A stretch of 64,000 nucleotides of DNA from Nocardia ignorata NBRC 108230 (GCF_001612905.1 NZ_BDBI01000023.1:124001-188000); one strand, 5' to 3'; positions 1-10,000 are shown, counted from the first letter of the stretch. Program-made: numbers and translations. Notes: generated by a model not told the origin, from the sequence alone.

Positions 1-400
1 TGATGTTGACCTCGACGACCTCGAGTCCGGTCATCTGCTCGATGGCCGTGATCACGTTGCGGCGCACCGCGCGCGCCAATTCGGCGATGGCGACGCCGTA
101 TTCGACGACGAGTTCCAGGTCGACGGCGGCCTGCTTCTCGCCGACCTCGACCGAGACACCCTGGCCGATGCTCGAGGAAGCGCCCGGAATGCGGTCGCGC
201 AGTGCGCCGATCGCGCGGGCGGTGCCACCACCGAGGGCGTAGACGCCGCGCACCTCACGTGCCGCGAGTCCCGCGATCTTCTGGACAACGGTATCGGCGA
301 TGGTCGTCGTGCCCTGGTCGGTCGCCAGCGCCCCCGTACCCTTGCCCGGTGCGCCGGTCTTCTCGACGGCCTTGCTGTTCTCGGTGTTCGTGCTGGTCAT
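1..400 (-). CDS. Asp23/Gls24 family envelope stress protein, 3' end cut by window
   Basis: The visible 133 residues match the Asp23/Gls24 family: after a polar N-terminus (about 30 residues) comes the conserved stretch with KIAGLAAREVRGVYALGG, then a beta-rich part containing VDLELVVEYGVAIAELARAV. Family members are small proteins tied to the cell envelope and alkaline or cell-wall stress. The ATG at 400 is preceded by GGAGG at a 5-nt spacing, which fixes the start. It is the last visible gene of the ECF sigma operon, 73 nt after the previous stop. The C-terminus lies beyond base 1. The family call is firm; the exact role is not known. Confidence 0.85.
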   Translation of the reverse strand, partial: MTSTNTENSKAVEKTGAPGKGTGALATDQGTTTIADTVVQKIAGLAAREVRGVYALGGGTARAIGALRDRIPGASSSIGQGVSVEVGEKQAAVDLELVVEYGVAIAELARAVRRNVITAIEQMTGLEVVEVNI

Positions 401-473
401 AGCTTCCTCCGATGGTGTTGTGCTCCAACATTTCTCGAACTAACACTGGTAGGACACCGTGGCCGGGGATTCG

Positions 474-809
474 TCACGGGCGGGGAACGTGATCTGGATC
501 GCTCCCGCCGGCAACGGTTTCGGCGTGCAGGTCGACGACATGGATCCGCAACCCCGCGCCTGCCCACGGGGTTTCGTCGAGCAGCGGGCGAATCGCGGCT
601 TCCAGCTTGTCGATCAGCGGACGCAGCGGCAAACTTGCGGCTACCACGCGCAACTGCACCGCCGTCTCATCGAGATCCACCGCCGAGCTGCCCGCGTTCC
701 ACGGCAGCCAGCGGCTGTTCTCCAAGCCCATCGGGACAGCGGGATGCACGCCGTCGACGGCATCGATGGCCGCGACGATCCGGTCGATCAATTCGGTCTC
801 ACCGCTCAC
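474..809 (-). CDS. Conserved hypothetical protein in the sigma/Asp23 operon
   Basis: This 111-residue protein has no signal peptide or membrane span. The GTG start at 809 overlaps the upstream stop as GTGA, so it is translationally coupled to the Asp23 gene before it. It begins VSGETELIDRIVAAIDAVDG and has a central segment (LRVVAASLPLRPLIDKLEAAI) that looks like alpha/beta fold, somewhat like the Asp23 proteins beside it. I do not recognise a named family. Context suggests a partner of the Asp23 proteins in envelope homeostasis; that is inference. Confidence 0.7.
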   Translation of the reverse strand: MSGETELIDRIVAAIDAVDGVHPAVPMGLENSRWLPWNAGSSAVDLDETAVQLRVVAASLPLRPLIDKLEAAIRPLLDETPWAGAGLRIHVVDLHAETVAGGSDPDHVPRP

Positions 810-1183
810 GATCGCCCCGGTTCGATATCGAGTACCCACACCGTCACCTCGTCGACCTCGGCGCCGGTGTCTTCGGTGACCGCTCGCGCGACAGCCTGCT
901 GCACCGCCCGGCCGACCTCGCCGACATGCGCCGACGCCGTCAGCGCCAGATCGACCTGGAGGCTGAGCAACCCGCCGGTCCGCCGCACCCGGACACCGGC
1001 GGAAGCGGCGGGTTCCTGTCCGATCCAGAGCTGGCGTCCGGTGCGGGCGAGCTGACCGACCAGGCCGAGTACGCCGGGCTCGAGCCGGGCGACCCCGGAC
1101 ACCGCGGTCGCCGCCCGCGCAGCGACCGCGGCGATCACGGCGTCGCCGACGATCAATTCGGTTTCGGGGAGCATGCCGGTCAC
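806..1183 (-). CDS. Asp23/Gls24 family protein
   Basis: A 125-residue protein that starts with GTG at 1183 (overlapping the upstream stop as GTGA) or with ATG at 1174 in the same frame. It carries the Asp23 pattern: a helix with AVIAAVAARAATAVSGVARL followed by beta strands (LLSLQVDLALTASAHVGEVG) and a final helix ending in VTVWVLDIEP. It is coupled on both sides inside the sigma-factor operon, so its dose is probably tied to that of the putative anti-sigma protein and the downstream hypothetical. Confidence 0.75.
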   Translation of the reverse strand: MTGMLPETELIVGDAVIAAVAARAATAVSGVARLEPGVLGLVGQLARTGRQLWIGQEPAASAGVRVRRTGGLLSLQVDLALTASAHVGEVGRAVQQAVARAVTEDTGAEVDEVTVWVLDIEPGRS

Positions 1184-1752
1184 CGGTCCTCCTCGTAGAG
1201 GTCGACAACGGTGAGGTCGAGCCTGCCCAGGTGCACGCCGACCCGTGCGGTGGCCGCGGCGCGCACCCGCTCGCGCACCAGCGAGACGACGTCCTCGATG
1301 CGCGGCACGCCGTGGCGCACGGCGATGGTCATGTCTACGGCGATCACCTGCTCGCCGTTCGCGCCGGGTTCGCTGCTCTGCACCCGGCAACCGCGGGCGC
1401 GCACGCCGTCGACGGTGTCGGCCGCGAACCGCAGCACAACGGCCACCGCCTGCTCGCTGACCTGGATGGCGCCGGGATGAGGTGTGTCGAGTGTGAGGGT
1501 GCGGCCACGGCGCACATCGGCGCGCACGGCCGACATGATGCGCCCGAACAGGTCGGGTGGGGGTGGGTCGGGTTCCTCGATCAGTTCGCGGGTGGCCGTG
1601 CGCAGGGTCAGCAGGCTCTCCCTGGCCGCGGCGCACTGCGGGCACGTCGCCTCGTGGCTGTCGACGTCGTTGTCGTCGAGTCGTTCCCACACCTGTTCGA
1701 GACCGCGTCCGCACGGGAGCAGGTAGTCGTTGTCGTTGTGGGTCACCGCCAT
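1180..1752 (-). CDS. Zinc-finger Asp23 fusion, putative anti-sigma factor
   Basis: A 190-residue protein in two parts. Residues about 10-45 contain HEATCPQC, the H-x3-C-x2-C core of zinc-binding anti-sigma domains. Residues about 85-185 are Asp23/Gls24-like (MTIAVRHGVPRIEDVVSLVR). It starts 10 bp inside the end of the ECF sigma gene, the usual place for the cognate anti-sigma. There is no membrane span, so it would be a soluble sensor, possibly redox-responsive through the zinc site. The anti-sigma role is inferred from motif and position; the Asp23 fusion is the unusual part. Confidence 0.75.
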   Translation of the reverse strand: MAVTHNDNDYLLPCGRGLEQVWERLDDNDVDSHEATCPQCAAARESLLTLRTATRELIEEPDPPPPDLFGRIMSAVRADVRRGRTLTLDTPHPGAIQVSEQAVAVVLRFAADTVDGVRARGCRVQSSEPGANGEQVIAVDMTIAVRHGVPRIEDVVSLVRERVRAAATARVGVHLGRLDLTVVDLYEEDR

Positions 1753-2306
1753 GGCTTCATCACCTCTGCCAGTTGGGCTCGGGCACGCGCGATCCGTCCG
1801 CGCACCGCAGTGCTGTTGGTGCCGACGATCTCGGCGATCTCGTCATAGGAACGGCCGTGCACTTCGCGCAGCAGCCAGCAGGCCCGCTGTTCGGGCGTGA
1901 GCAGTTGCAGCGCGTCGGTCAGCGCGGCCATCTGGCTGCTCACCTCGGTGGCGTGATCGGGTCGGGTGTCGGTGCGAGTCGACGCCGTGGTGTCGGGGTC
2001 GACCTCGGTGGAAGGGCGGCGCGCGCGGATGACGTTGAGACACCGGTTGGTCGTCATCCGGTAGAGCCAGCTCGCGAACGCGGCGTCGTCCTGTAGGCGC
2101 GCGATCGTCCGCCAGGCCTTGAGGAACACCTCCTGGGTGACGTCCTCGGCCTCGGCGCGGTCGGCCAGCATCTTGGCGGCCAGCCGGAACATCGGTCCTT
2201 GATAGCGCAGCACCAGCTGCTCGTATGCGCGGACATCGCCGTCACGCGCCCGACCTGCCAGGGTCGCGTCGTCCAGCTCTGTCTCGGCCGCGGGTGACAC
2301 CGTCAC
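1743..2306 (-). CDS. ECF-family RNA polymerase sigma factor
   Basis: A 187-residue group 4 sigma factor. Region 2 lies at about residues 20-90 (YQGPMFRLAAKMLADRAEAEDV, then the DVTQEVFLKAWR signature) and region 4 at about 130-185 (LTPEQRACWLLREVHGRSYDEIAEIVG, then the helix-turn-helix). The GTG at 2306 is chosen because GGAGG sits about 8 nt upstream. It heads the operon encoding the zinc-finger Asp23 protein and Asp23 proteins, so it probably drives an envelope-stress regulon. No signal on the DNA shows which promoter it reads. Confidence 0.88.
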   Translation of the reverse strand: MTVSPAAETELDDATLAGRARDGDVRAYEQLVLRYQGPMFRLAAKMLADRAEAEDVTQEVFLKAWRTIARLQDDAAFASWLYRMTTNRCLNVIRARRPSTEVDPDTTASTRTDTRPDHATEVSSQMAALTDALQLLTPEQRACWLLREVHGRSYDEIAEIVGTNSTAVRGRIARARAQLAEVMKPWR

Positions 2307-2425
2307 ACGCCCACCTCCTCCGCTGCTCCTGTGATGGACACCGACGCGCAGGACATCGTCACGGCGAATTATGAGTGATCGTCGTCTCTGTCCCGGTTCC
2401 CCGCGATCCCAGGAGTGTCGCGGTC

Positions 2426-3793
2426 TCAGACAGCCGGGCGGATCGGCAGGTCGAGGACCAGCCGTGCACCGCCGAGGGAGCTGTTCTCGAAGTAGGCACG
2501 GCCCCCGTGCAGCTGGGCCTGCTGGGCGACCAGAGCGAGGCCGAGGCCGGAGCCGATCTTCGTGGCGTTGGAACCACGGGCGAACCGCTCGAACACCCGG
2601 TCGCGTTCGGCGGCGGGAACGCCGGTGCCGTTGTCGTCGACCGCGATGACGACGCGGTCGGCGCCCACGCGGTGAGCCGAGACGACGGCCTCGGTCGCGC
2701 CGCCGTGTCTCACCGAGTTGGTCAGCGCGTTGTCGACGGCAAGGCGCAGGCCCGCGGGCAGACCGCGGGTGATCAGTTCGGCGTCGGTATCGATGCGCAC
2801 CGACAGGCCGGGGTTGTGTCGCATGGCGTCGTGCGCGGCCTGGTCGCACAGGTCGGCCACATCGGTGGCGACATGGTCGGCTTCGGCGGTGAGGTCACCA
2901 CGGGCCAGCCGTTCCAGTGCCGAAAGCGTCGTCTCGACGCGAGTTTCGGTGCGGGCCAGATCGTCGAGGATCTCGCGGCGCTGGGCGTCGGTGAGGTCGA
3001 GCGTGCGCAGTACCTCGAGGTCGGTGCGCATCGCGGTGAGGGGTGTGCGCAGTTCGTGGGCGGACACGGCGGCGAAATCGCGGGCGGTCTCCAGCGCGGC
3101 GGCGGTCTCGGCCTGGGCCTGATCGACACGGGCGAGCATGGTGTTCACCGCCTCGGCGAGTTTCTCCGCCTCGTCCACACCGGAACCGTCGACCGGTTGG
3201 GCAGGGTGGTCGGGATCGGGGAAGGCGCTGCGTGCCGAGACCTGCCGGGTGAGCCGCACGATCGGGTCGACAGCCCGACCGGCGAGGAGCCAGCCGAGGG
3301 CAGCCGCCGCGGCGACCGCGATCGCGGCGCCCGCGAGTACCCAGCGCTGCTGATCAGCTGTCGCCTTCGCCGCCTCGGTGGTCGGAATGGCAAGCGACAC
3401 AGTGCGACCCGCCGGCTGGTTCTCGGTGGTGGTCAGCACCCGGTAGGGCTGGTCGTTCACCTCGACGGTCTGCGAGCCGGGCGCGAGATCCGGCAGCTGG
3501 GTGGAGCTGGACGCGGTCACCTGGCCGTTGTCGCGCACGGTGAGCGCCATCGTGTTCTGCAACCCGGTGAGATTCACGAAACCGGTGGCGAGCACCGGCT
3601 CGATCAGCACGATGCGCGAGGCGATTTCGAGTTGCTGATCCGTCTGGGTCACATTGTTGCGTTCGATCGCCTGAAAGCCGACGAACGCGGCAATGCTCAC
3701 GATGATCACCGCACCCGCCGCCGCGGCCGCCGCGACCCGTGTTCGCAACGAAAACGATTGCCTGCGACGGACTTTCGGCGACCGCACGATCAT
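2426..3793 (-). CDS. prrB: Sensor histidine kinase PrrB
   Basis: A 455-residue membrane sensor kinase. It has an N-terminal membrane span at about residues 20-42, an extracytoplasmic loop, a second span at about 150-172, a HAMP segment, a dimerisation domain with the phospho-acceptor histidine at about H246 (SAHELRTPLTAM), and a C-terminal ATPase with DDNGTGVP and GSGLGLALV. Its start overlaps the prrA stop as ATGA. The strong match of the neighbour to mycobacterial PrrA makes this PrrB, part of a two-component system linked in mycobacteria to early intracellular growth and nitrogen or respiration control. Confidence 0.88.
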   Translation of the reverse strand: MIVRSPKVRRRQSFSLRTRVAAAAAAGAVIIVSIAAFVGFQAIERNNVTQTDQQLEIASRIVLIEPVLATGFVNLTGLQNTMALTVRDNGQVTASSSTQLPDLAPGSQTVEVNDQPYRVLTTTENQPAGRTVSLAIPTTEAAKATADQQRWVLAGAAIAVAAAAALGWLLAGRAVDPIVRLTRQVSARSAFPDPDHPAQPVDGSGVDEAEKLAEAVNTMLARVDQAQAETAAALETARDFAAVSAHELRTPLTAMRTDLEVLRTLDLTDAQRREILDDLARTETRVETTLSALERLARGDLTAEADHVATDVADLCDQAAHDAMRHNPGLSVRIDTDAELITRGLPAGLRLAVDNALTNSVRHGGATEAVVSAHRVGADRVVIAVDDNGTGVPAAERDRVFERFARGSNATKIGSGLGLALVAQQAQLHGGRAYFENSSLGGARLVLDLPIRPAV

Positions 3794-4494
3794 TTAGGTT
3801 CCCGCAACACGAAACCGACGCCACGAATAGTGTGCAAAATCCTTGGCGTGTCATCTATTTCGAGTTTGCGCCGAAGGTATCCGACGAACACGTCGACCAC
3901 ATTCGTATCGGCTATGAAATCGTAGCCCCACACCAATTCCAGCAGCCGCTCACGCGTGAGCACTACACCCGCATTGCGCGCCAGGGTGGACAGCAATTCG
4001 AATTCCCTTTTGGTGAGCTCGATTTCCCGCCCGTGCAGCAGTGCGCGATAACCCGCGACATCCACCTGTAGTGGGCCGACGGTGATCGCGTCGGGCGCCA
4101 CCTGATCGGGCGTGTCGGTTCGCCTGCGCAGCAGGGCGCGGATGCGGGCGACCAGCTCGGCGAGTTCGAACGGTTTCACCAGGTAGTCGTCGGCACCCGA
4201 CTCCAGCCCGGCGATCCGGTCGTCCACCGAGGCGCGGGCGCTGAGCACGCAGATCGGCACGTCGTTGCCCATGGCCCGCAGCGCCGTCACCACCCCGGCG
4301 CCGTCGAGGACCGGCATGTTCATATCGAGCACCACCGCGTCCGGCGCGTGCTCGGACACCGCCCGCAACGCGGCGCCACCGTCGCGGGCGACGAGCACCT
4401 GGAACCCGGAGAGCCGCAGACCGCGCTCCACCGAGGCGAGCACGTCTTCGTCGTCGTCGACGACCAGCACAGTAGCGGCGGCACGTTCAGTCAC
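3790..4494 (-). CDS. prrA: Two-component response regulator PrrA
   Basis: A 234-residue OmpR/PhoB-class regulator. The receiver domain has the acidic pocket VVDDDEDVLA, the phospho-acceptor D57 (VVLDMNMP) and the conserved lysine in DDYLVKPF. The C-terminal winged helix has ELTKREFELLSTLARN and the DNA-binding NVVDVFVGYLRRKLE. These segments are nearly identical to what I recall of Mycobacterium tuberculosis PrrA. It is the first gene of a two-gene operon, overlapping prrB by 4 bp. A 169-bp gap with a large inverted repeat separates it from the next gene upstream. Confidence 0.92.
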   Translation of the reverse strand: MTERAAATVLVVDDDEDVLASVERGLRLSGFQVLVARDGGAALRAVSEHAPDAVVLDMNMPVLDGAGVVTALRAMGNDVPICVLSARASVDDRIAGLESGADDYLVKPFELAELVARIRALLRRRTDTPDQVAPDAITVGPLQVDVAGYRALLHGREIELTKREFELLSTLARNAGVVLTRERLLELVWGYDFIADTNVVDVFVGYLRRKLEIDDTPRILHTIRGVGFVLREPK

Positions 4495-4551
4495 GCCGCA
4501 ATCCTAGGGGGACTCGAGCGTCGAGAACTGTGTCGCCAGCCGCCGATGCCT

Positions 4552-4643
4552 GTTCTCGGCGCGCCTCCGCCTCTGGACTGAGCGGAGGGTGCGACGAAGG
4601 AGTGCCCGGAGGGAGGGAAGAGGCGGAGTCAAGCGCCGAGAAC
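4552..4643. repeat. Long interrupted inverted repeat between prrA and the acyl-CoA synthetase gene
   Basis: Two pairs of perfect arms nest here: GTTCTCGGCGC (4552-4562) with GCGCCGAGAAC (4633-4643), and inside them CTCCGCCTCT (4565-4574) with AGAGGCGGAG (4619-4628). The 44-bp centre is purine-rich. The hairpin is in turn flanked by an imperfect 30-bp direct repeat (4520-4549 and 4635-4664, 24 of 30 identical) sharing CGCCAGCCGCC. It lies just past the stop of the synthetase gene and upstream of prrA. It could be a terminator, a structured repeat element or a small non-autonomous mobile element. Confidence 0.6.
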
Positions 4644-4663
4644 CGCGGCGCCAGCCGCCAATG

Positions 4664-6694
4664 TCATTGCGCTACCTGGTCGCCGTCGTGGTCGGGGGTG
4701 GTCGGCCTGCCCAGCGGGGGATTGGCGAGGATGCGGTCGGCCAGGGCGGTGAGGACGGCCGGGTCCTCGATGGTGGCCGGGGGTTCCACGTGTTCACCGG
4801 CTGTGAGCTGGCGGATGGTCTTGCGCAGGATCTTGCCCGAGCGGGTCTTGGGCAGGCCGGTGACGACGATCGCGTCGTGCAGGGTGGCGATGGCGCCGAT
4901 CTGCTCGCGAACCCGTTCCACGAGCTCGTCGCGCAACTGGTCGGGCTCGATGTCGATGCCCTGCTTGAGCACCACATACGCCAGCGGCAGGCTGCCCTTG
5001 AGCTCGTCGGGCACGCCGATCACGGCGCACTCGGCGACGGCCTCGTGCCCGGAGATGGCGGCCTCGATACTGCCCGCCGAGAGCCGGTGCCCGGCGATAT
5101 TGATGACGTCGTCGGAGCGGCCGAGGACGTAGAGGTAGCCGTCTTCGTCGAAGTAGCCGGAGTCGCCGGTGAGGTAGTGGCCGGGGAACGCCGAGAGATA
5201 GGAGCGCACGAACCGCTCCCGGTTGCGCCACAGGCCGCTCAGGCAACCGGGCGGCAGCGGCAGGCCGATGACGATATTGCCCTCGGTGCCGTTGGGTACC
5301 GGGTTGCCGCTGGCATCGAGCACCCGCAGGCGGTACCCGGGCACCGGCACCCCGGCGGAACCGGGCTTCACGGGCAGTTCCTGCAGGCCGAGCGGGTCGG
5401 CGCAGATGGGCCAGCCGGTCTCGGTCTGCCACCAGTGGTCGACCACCGGAGTGTCGGGATGACCGGCGAGCAGGGTGTCGCTGGCCCACTCGAAGGTGGC
5501 CGGGTCGAGCCGCTCGCCCGCGCAGAACAGCGCACGCAGCCGGGACAGGTCATGGCGATGGGCGGCGGTGGCCTCCGGGTCGGCGCGGCGGATGGCCCGC
5601 AACGCCGTGGGGGCGGTGAACAGCACCCGCACGTCGTGTTCGTCGACGATGCGCCAGAACGCGCCCGCGTCGGGGGTGCCGACGGGTTTGCCCTCGTAGA
5701 GCACCGTGGTGGCACCCACGAACAACGGCGCGTAGACGATGTAGGAGTGGCCGACCACCCAGCCCACATCCGAGGACGCGAAGAACACCTGACCCGGGCC
5801 CACGTCGTAGATATTGCGCATCGACCAGGCGAGGGCCACCGCGTGGCCGCCGTTGTCGCGCACCACGCCCTTGGGCTTTCCGGTGGTTCCCGAGGTGTAG
5901 AGGATGTAGAGCGGGTCGCAGGCGCCCACGGTCACCGGCTCGGCCGGCTCGGCCTCGGCGACGGTGGCGTCCCAGTCCAGCCAGCGCGCGGCGACGGTCT
6001 GATCCGAGGCGGGCAGCACGTCGGTGGCTGGCTGGTTTTGGGCGAACTCGATGGTCGGGAACTGTGGTCGCTGTTTGACGAGCACCGTGCGCACCGAGGT
6101 GCTCTCGGCCAGGTCGAGGGCCTGCAGCACGATCGGCGGGTACTCGATGCGGCGGCCCGGCTCGAGCCCGCCCGACGCGGTGACGACGAGCACCGGCTCG
6201 GCGTCGTCGATGCGGGCCGCAAGCTCGGGTGCGGCGAACCCGCCGAAGACCACCGAGTGGACCGCGCCGATGCGGGCGCACGCCAGCATGGCGATCACGG
6301 CCTCGGGGATCATCGGCAGATAGATCACCACCCGGTTACCGGCGACCACGCCGAGATCACGCATCGCCCCGGCGAAGCGTTCCACCTCGCTGAGCAATTC
6401 CGCATACGTATAAGTCGTTGTGGTGTCGGTCATGGCCGACACATAGATCAACGCGGCCTGATCCGAACGTCCACCTTCGGCGAGAGTTCCGCCGCGCACA
6501 TGCCGGTCGAGGGCGTTCACACAGGTATTGAGCTTGCCGTCGGGATACCAACGGGCCGAACGTTTGTCGGCGGCATCGAGAGTGTGCTCGGGGGCGAGAT
6601 CCCACTCGATCTCGCGAGCGGCGGCTGACCAGAAGTCGGCTGGATCGACCAGGCTGGTCTGATAGACCGGCCGGTACTCGTGTTCGGTGTCCAA
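4664..6694 (-). CDS. prpE: Propionyl-CoA synthetase-like acyl-CoA ligase
   Basis: An adenylate-forming enzyme of the acetyl/propionyl-CoA synthetase group. It has the ACS N-terminal domain with FWSAAAREIEWD, the P-loop YTSGTTGKPKGVVRDNGGHA, a GWVVGHSYIVYAPL core, the WWQTETGWPI motif, and the C-terminal catalytic lysine in KTRSGKILRKTIRQL. The RDNGGH feature after the P-loop favours propionyl-CoA synthetase (PrpE/ACSS3) over acetyl-CoA synthetase. A TTG at 6694 with AGGAG 8 nt upstream gives 676 residues, slightly longer than typical PrpE; an upstream in-frame start exists but has no ribosome site. Substrate choice is inferred. Confidence 0.85.
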   Translation of the reverse strand: MDTEHEYRPVYQTSLVDPADFWSAAAREIEWDLAPEHTLDAADKRSARWYPDGKLNTCVNALDRHVRGGTLAEGGRSDQAALIYVSAMTDTTTTYTYAELLSEVERFAGAMRDLGVVAGNRVVIYLPMIPEAVIAMLACARIGAVHSVVFGGFAAPELAARIDDAEPVLVVTASGGLEPGRRIEYPPIVLQALDLAESTSVRTVLVKQRPQFPTIEFAQNQPATDVLPASDQTVAARWLDWDATVAEAEPAEPVTVGACDPLYILYTSGTTGKPKGVVRDNGGHAVALAWSMRNIYDVGPGQVFFASSDVGWVVGHSYIVYAPLFVGATTVLYEGKPVGTPDAGAFWRIVDEHDVRVLFTAPTALRAIRRADPEATAAHRHDLSRLRALFCAGERLDPATFEWASDTLLAGHPDTPVVDHWWQTETGWPICADPLGLQELPVKPGSAGVPVPGYRLRVLDASGNPVPNGTEGNIVIGLPLPPGCLSGLWRNRERFVRSYLSAFPGHYLTGDSGYFDEDGYLYVLGRSDDVINIAGHRLSAGSIEAAISGHEAVAECAVIGVPDELKGSLPLAYVVLKQGIDIEPDQLRDELVERVREQIGAIATLHDAIVVTGLPKTRSGKILRKTIRQLTAGEHVEPPATIEDPAVLTALADRILANPPLGRPTTPDHDGDQVAQ

Positions 6695-7010
6695 GCCTGT
6701 GACTCCTAGCCTCGCTTCGTGCCCGCTCGATAGATCCTGATGATTGTGGCAGACTTCACGCGACACCCGAGGGGGTGCCGCGACCTTTGGTTTTGCCTGT
6801 AACGGGCAGGTCATCGCGCGGACCTCTACCGGGAGTCGGCCAAGAAGTTATTGATCCGTTAGAATCTGTTGTCACTTATTCGGGCAGTCGTAGACGCAAT
6901 TTCTCGGCCAGCCGCAGTTCTCGGCCAGCACCGTCTGGCGAGCCACCATTGCGCCTGTGGAGGTTCGTGATGGCGCACGGTACGAGGCCAGTTTGGAAAG
7001 TGAGTGGGAG
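6695..7010. other. Intergenic region between divergent prpE-like gene and conservon
   Basis: These 316 bases hold the promoters of two divergent units. I see no RNA gene. There is a short hairpin-like CCTG...CAGG stretch near 6796-6812 and a perfect 12-bp direct repeat, TTCTCGGCCAGC, at 6901-6912 and 6918-6929 (17-bp period), just upstream of the sensor gene. The repeat could be a regulator site. If the sensor instead starts at the in-frame GTG at 6957, the gap is about 260 bases. Confidence 0.4.
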
Positions 7011-10000
7011 ATGCGTGACGCCGCTAGGTCCGGCAGCAAGCGCTGGGCGCTCGGCAACTGGGACCTGCGTTGGAAGGTTACGGCCGTCTTGGCTGTGCCT
7101 CTCGCGGTCGCGGTCGGGCTCGGCGTGTCGAGGATTACCTCCGAGTTCACCGAGGCCAACCGGCTTTCGAGCATCAACGAGCAGGTAGACGCGATTCCGT
7201 CGGTCACCTCGCTCAGTGCTGTGACCGCGCGGGTGACCGGTAGCCAGACCGTGCCCGCCGGTCCTGGGGTCACCCTGGTGACCGATCAGGACCTCGTCGA
7301 CCTCGACGCTGCCATCGCCGAGGGCGAGGCCGAGCTCGGTCGGCTCGTCGACCTGCCGAAGGCGCACTCCGCGCTCGAGCGGATGATCGCCCAGGCCAAG
7401 AATGTGCGTGCCCAGGGCAAGGGGCTCACGGCCTCGCCCGATACCGCGCTCGCCTCGGTCGAGCAGATGCGCAAGGACAGTGTCTCGATCGTCGAGTCGA
7501 CGATCGCCCAGGTGAGCAACCCGGTGATGGACACGGCCAAGCTGCGCCTGGTCGACTCGCTCAACACCCGGTCGATCCTCGTCGATCAGCTGGCCGCGAT
7601 CTCGGAGATGCTGCGCGGATCGCCCGCGGGCCCGCAGAACTACCTCACCGGCGTGGCAACCGAGCGCCACCTGCTCGACGTGCTCGCCAACCGCTTCCCC
7701 GACGGCGACCAGGTGCTCGCCGACCTCAAGACCCAGGCCGACATCCGCCAGAACCTGGTGAGCGGGCCCGACGTGGCCGCGGGCAAGCTGCCGATCGGTG
7801 AGATGCGTACCTCGCTGGTCACCAGTCTCGTGGCCTACGAAACCGTCGTCGACGAGTCGACCAAGGCCATCGAGACCTCGATGGACGAGCTCACCACCTC
7901 GGCCGCCACCGGCGCCTGGACCTACACCGCGGTCGTCATCGCGACCATCCTCGCCGCGCTGCTGCTCGCCGTGTTCGTCGCGCGCTCGATGATCGTGCCG
8001 CTGCACCGCCTGCGCCTGGCCGCGCTGCGCGTGGCCGAGTCCGACCTGCCTCACGAGGTCGCCCAGCTCCGCAACGGCGCCGCCCCCGAGGACGTGCCGC
8101 TCGAGCCGATGCCGGTGCGCTCCGACGAGGAGATCGGTCAGCTGGCCCGCGCCGTCGACGACATCCACGGTCAGGCGCTGCGCCTGGCCAGCGACCAGGC
8201 GCAGATGCGTTCGCAGGTCAACGACATGTTCGAGACGCTGGCGCGGCGGTCCAAGTCGCTCGTCGACCATCAGCTCACCCTCATCGAGGCGATGGAGTAC
8301 GACGAGAAGGACCCGCGCCTGCTCGAGAACCTTTTCCGCCTCGACCACCTCGCCGCGCGCATGCGCCGTAACGGTGACAACCTGCTGATCCTCGCCGGCA
8401 CCAAGCAGCGGCGTTCCAAGTCGGCCCCGGTCGAGATCGCCGACGTGCTCCGCGCCGCGATCTCCGAGGTCGAGGACTACGAGCGCGTCAAGCTCGGCGC
8501 CACCCCGCGCGGTTCGCTCGTCGAACCGGCCGCCTCCGACCTGGCGCACCTGTTCGCCGAGTTGCTCGACAACGCGCTGCGCGCTTCTCCGCCGGAGACC
8601 GACGTCAAGTTCACCTTCGCCCAGGCACACGACCAGGGTCTGCTGATCGAGGTGGCCGACCGGGGCATCGGTATGCCGCCCGCGGAGATGACCGACATCA
8701 ACCGCAGGCTCGAGCAGGCAGCCGAGCCCGGCCCCGACACCGCCCGCCACATGGGTCTGTTCGTGGTCGGCCGTCTGGCCGAGCGGCACGGTCTCACCGT
8801 CCGCCTGCGCCCGACGTTCGACACCGCGCGCGATCCGGGCGTCACCGTCACCGTGCACGTGCCGGTCGGCCTGATCGTCTCGGGTGCCGGTGGCGCGGTC
8901 GTGCCGCCGAACCAGCTGCAGAAGCAGCAGCAACCGCCGCAGCAGCAGAAGCCGCAGCCCCAGCAGCCGCAGCAGCCGAGCACCATGCAGACCCGTGCGA
9001 TTACCCGTACCCCGGGTGGCAACATGATGGTCACCGTCGACCCGGGCGTGAGCCCGCCGCCGACCGGTCCCGGTGGACTGCCGCAGCGTCAGCCGGGCAA
9101 TGCCATGGCGCAGACGCAGGACGGCAACGAGCAGTCCACGTCGTTGCGCCCGGCCACCCCCGGTCAGGGCAATGTGCCGCAGCGCGGCAAGCTGGCCGCG
9201 GCCAACCTGCCCAAGCGCAATCTGGCAGCGGGTGGTCCCGGCACGCCGCAGCGTCCGCAGCCACCCCAGCCCCCGCAGGGCAAGCCGGGCGAGGCCAAGC
9301 CCGCGCCGACGGCCGGTGGCCTGCCGCAGCGTCAGCCGGGAGCCAACGGTGCTCCCGCCCGCGAGCAAGGTCAGCCGCCGCGCGACGCGGCACCCACTCA
9401 TGAGGGCGGCCTGCCGCAGCGTTCGCCGGGTGCCAACGGTGCCCCACCGTCCGGTCCGCCGCCGCGTGACCCGTCGAATCGCGCGCCCCAGCGCGATCAG
9501 ACCGGCGGTCTCCCGCAGCGTGATCCGGCCGTCGGCGCGCCGCCGGGTGGGCTGCCGCAGCGCGCCCCCTCTGGTGGTTTCCCGCCGCGCGAGCCGTCCA
9601 ACGGTCTGCCGCAGCGCGAGTCGACCGGCGGTCTCCCGCAACGCGATCCGTCCAACGGTCTGCCGCAGCGCGAGTCGACCGGCGGTCTGCCGCAGCGCGC
9701 GCAGAACACCCCGCCGACCGGCCTCCCGCAGCGCGGCACCCCCGCCCCGCAGCGTGATTCCGAGCCACTGCGGCGAGACCCGGCTACGGGCCTGCCGCAG
9801 CGCGGTGGACCCGCGCCGCAGCGTGATTCCGAGCCGGTGCAGCGCGACCCGTCGACCGGTCTGCCGCAGCGTGGTGGCCTGCCCCAGCGTGAGCCGACCC
9901 CGCGTCTGCCGCATCGCGAGCAGTCCGGCGGCCTGCCGCGCCTGGACAACCCGGGCGGCGTTCTGCCGCAGCGGGATCCGGCCAACGGGCTGCCGCAGCG

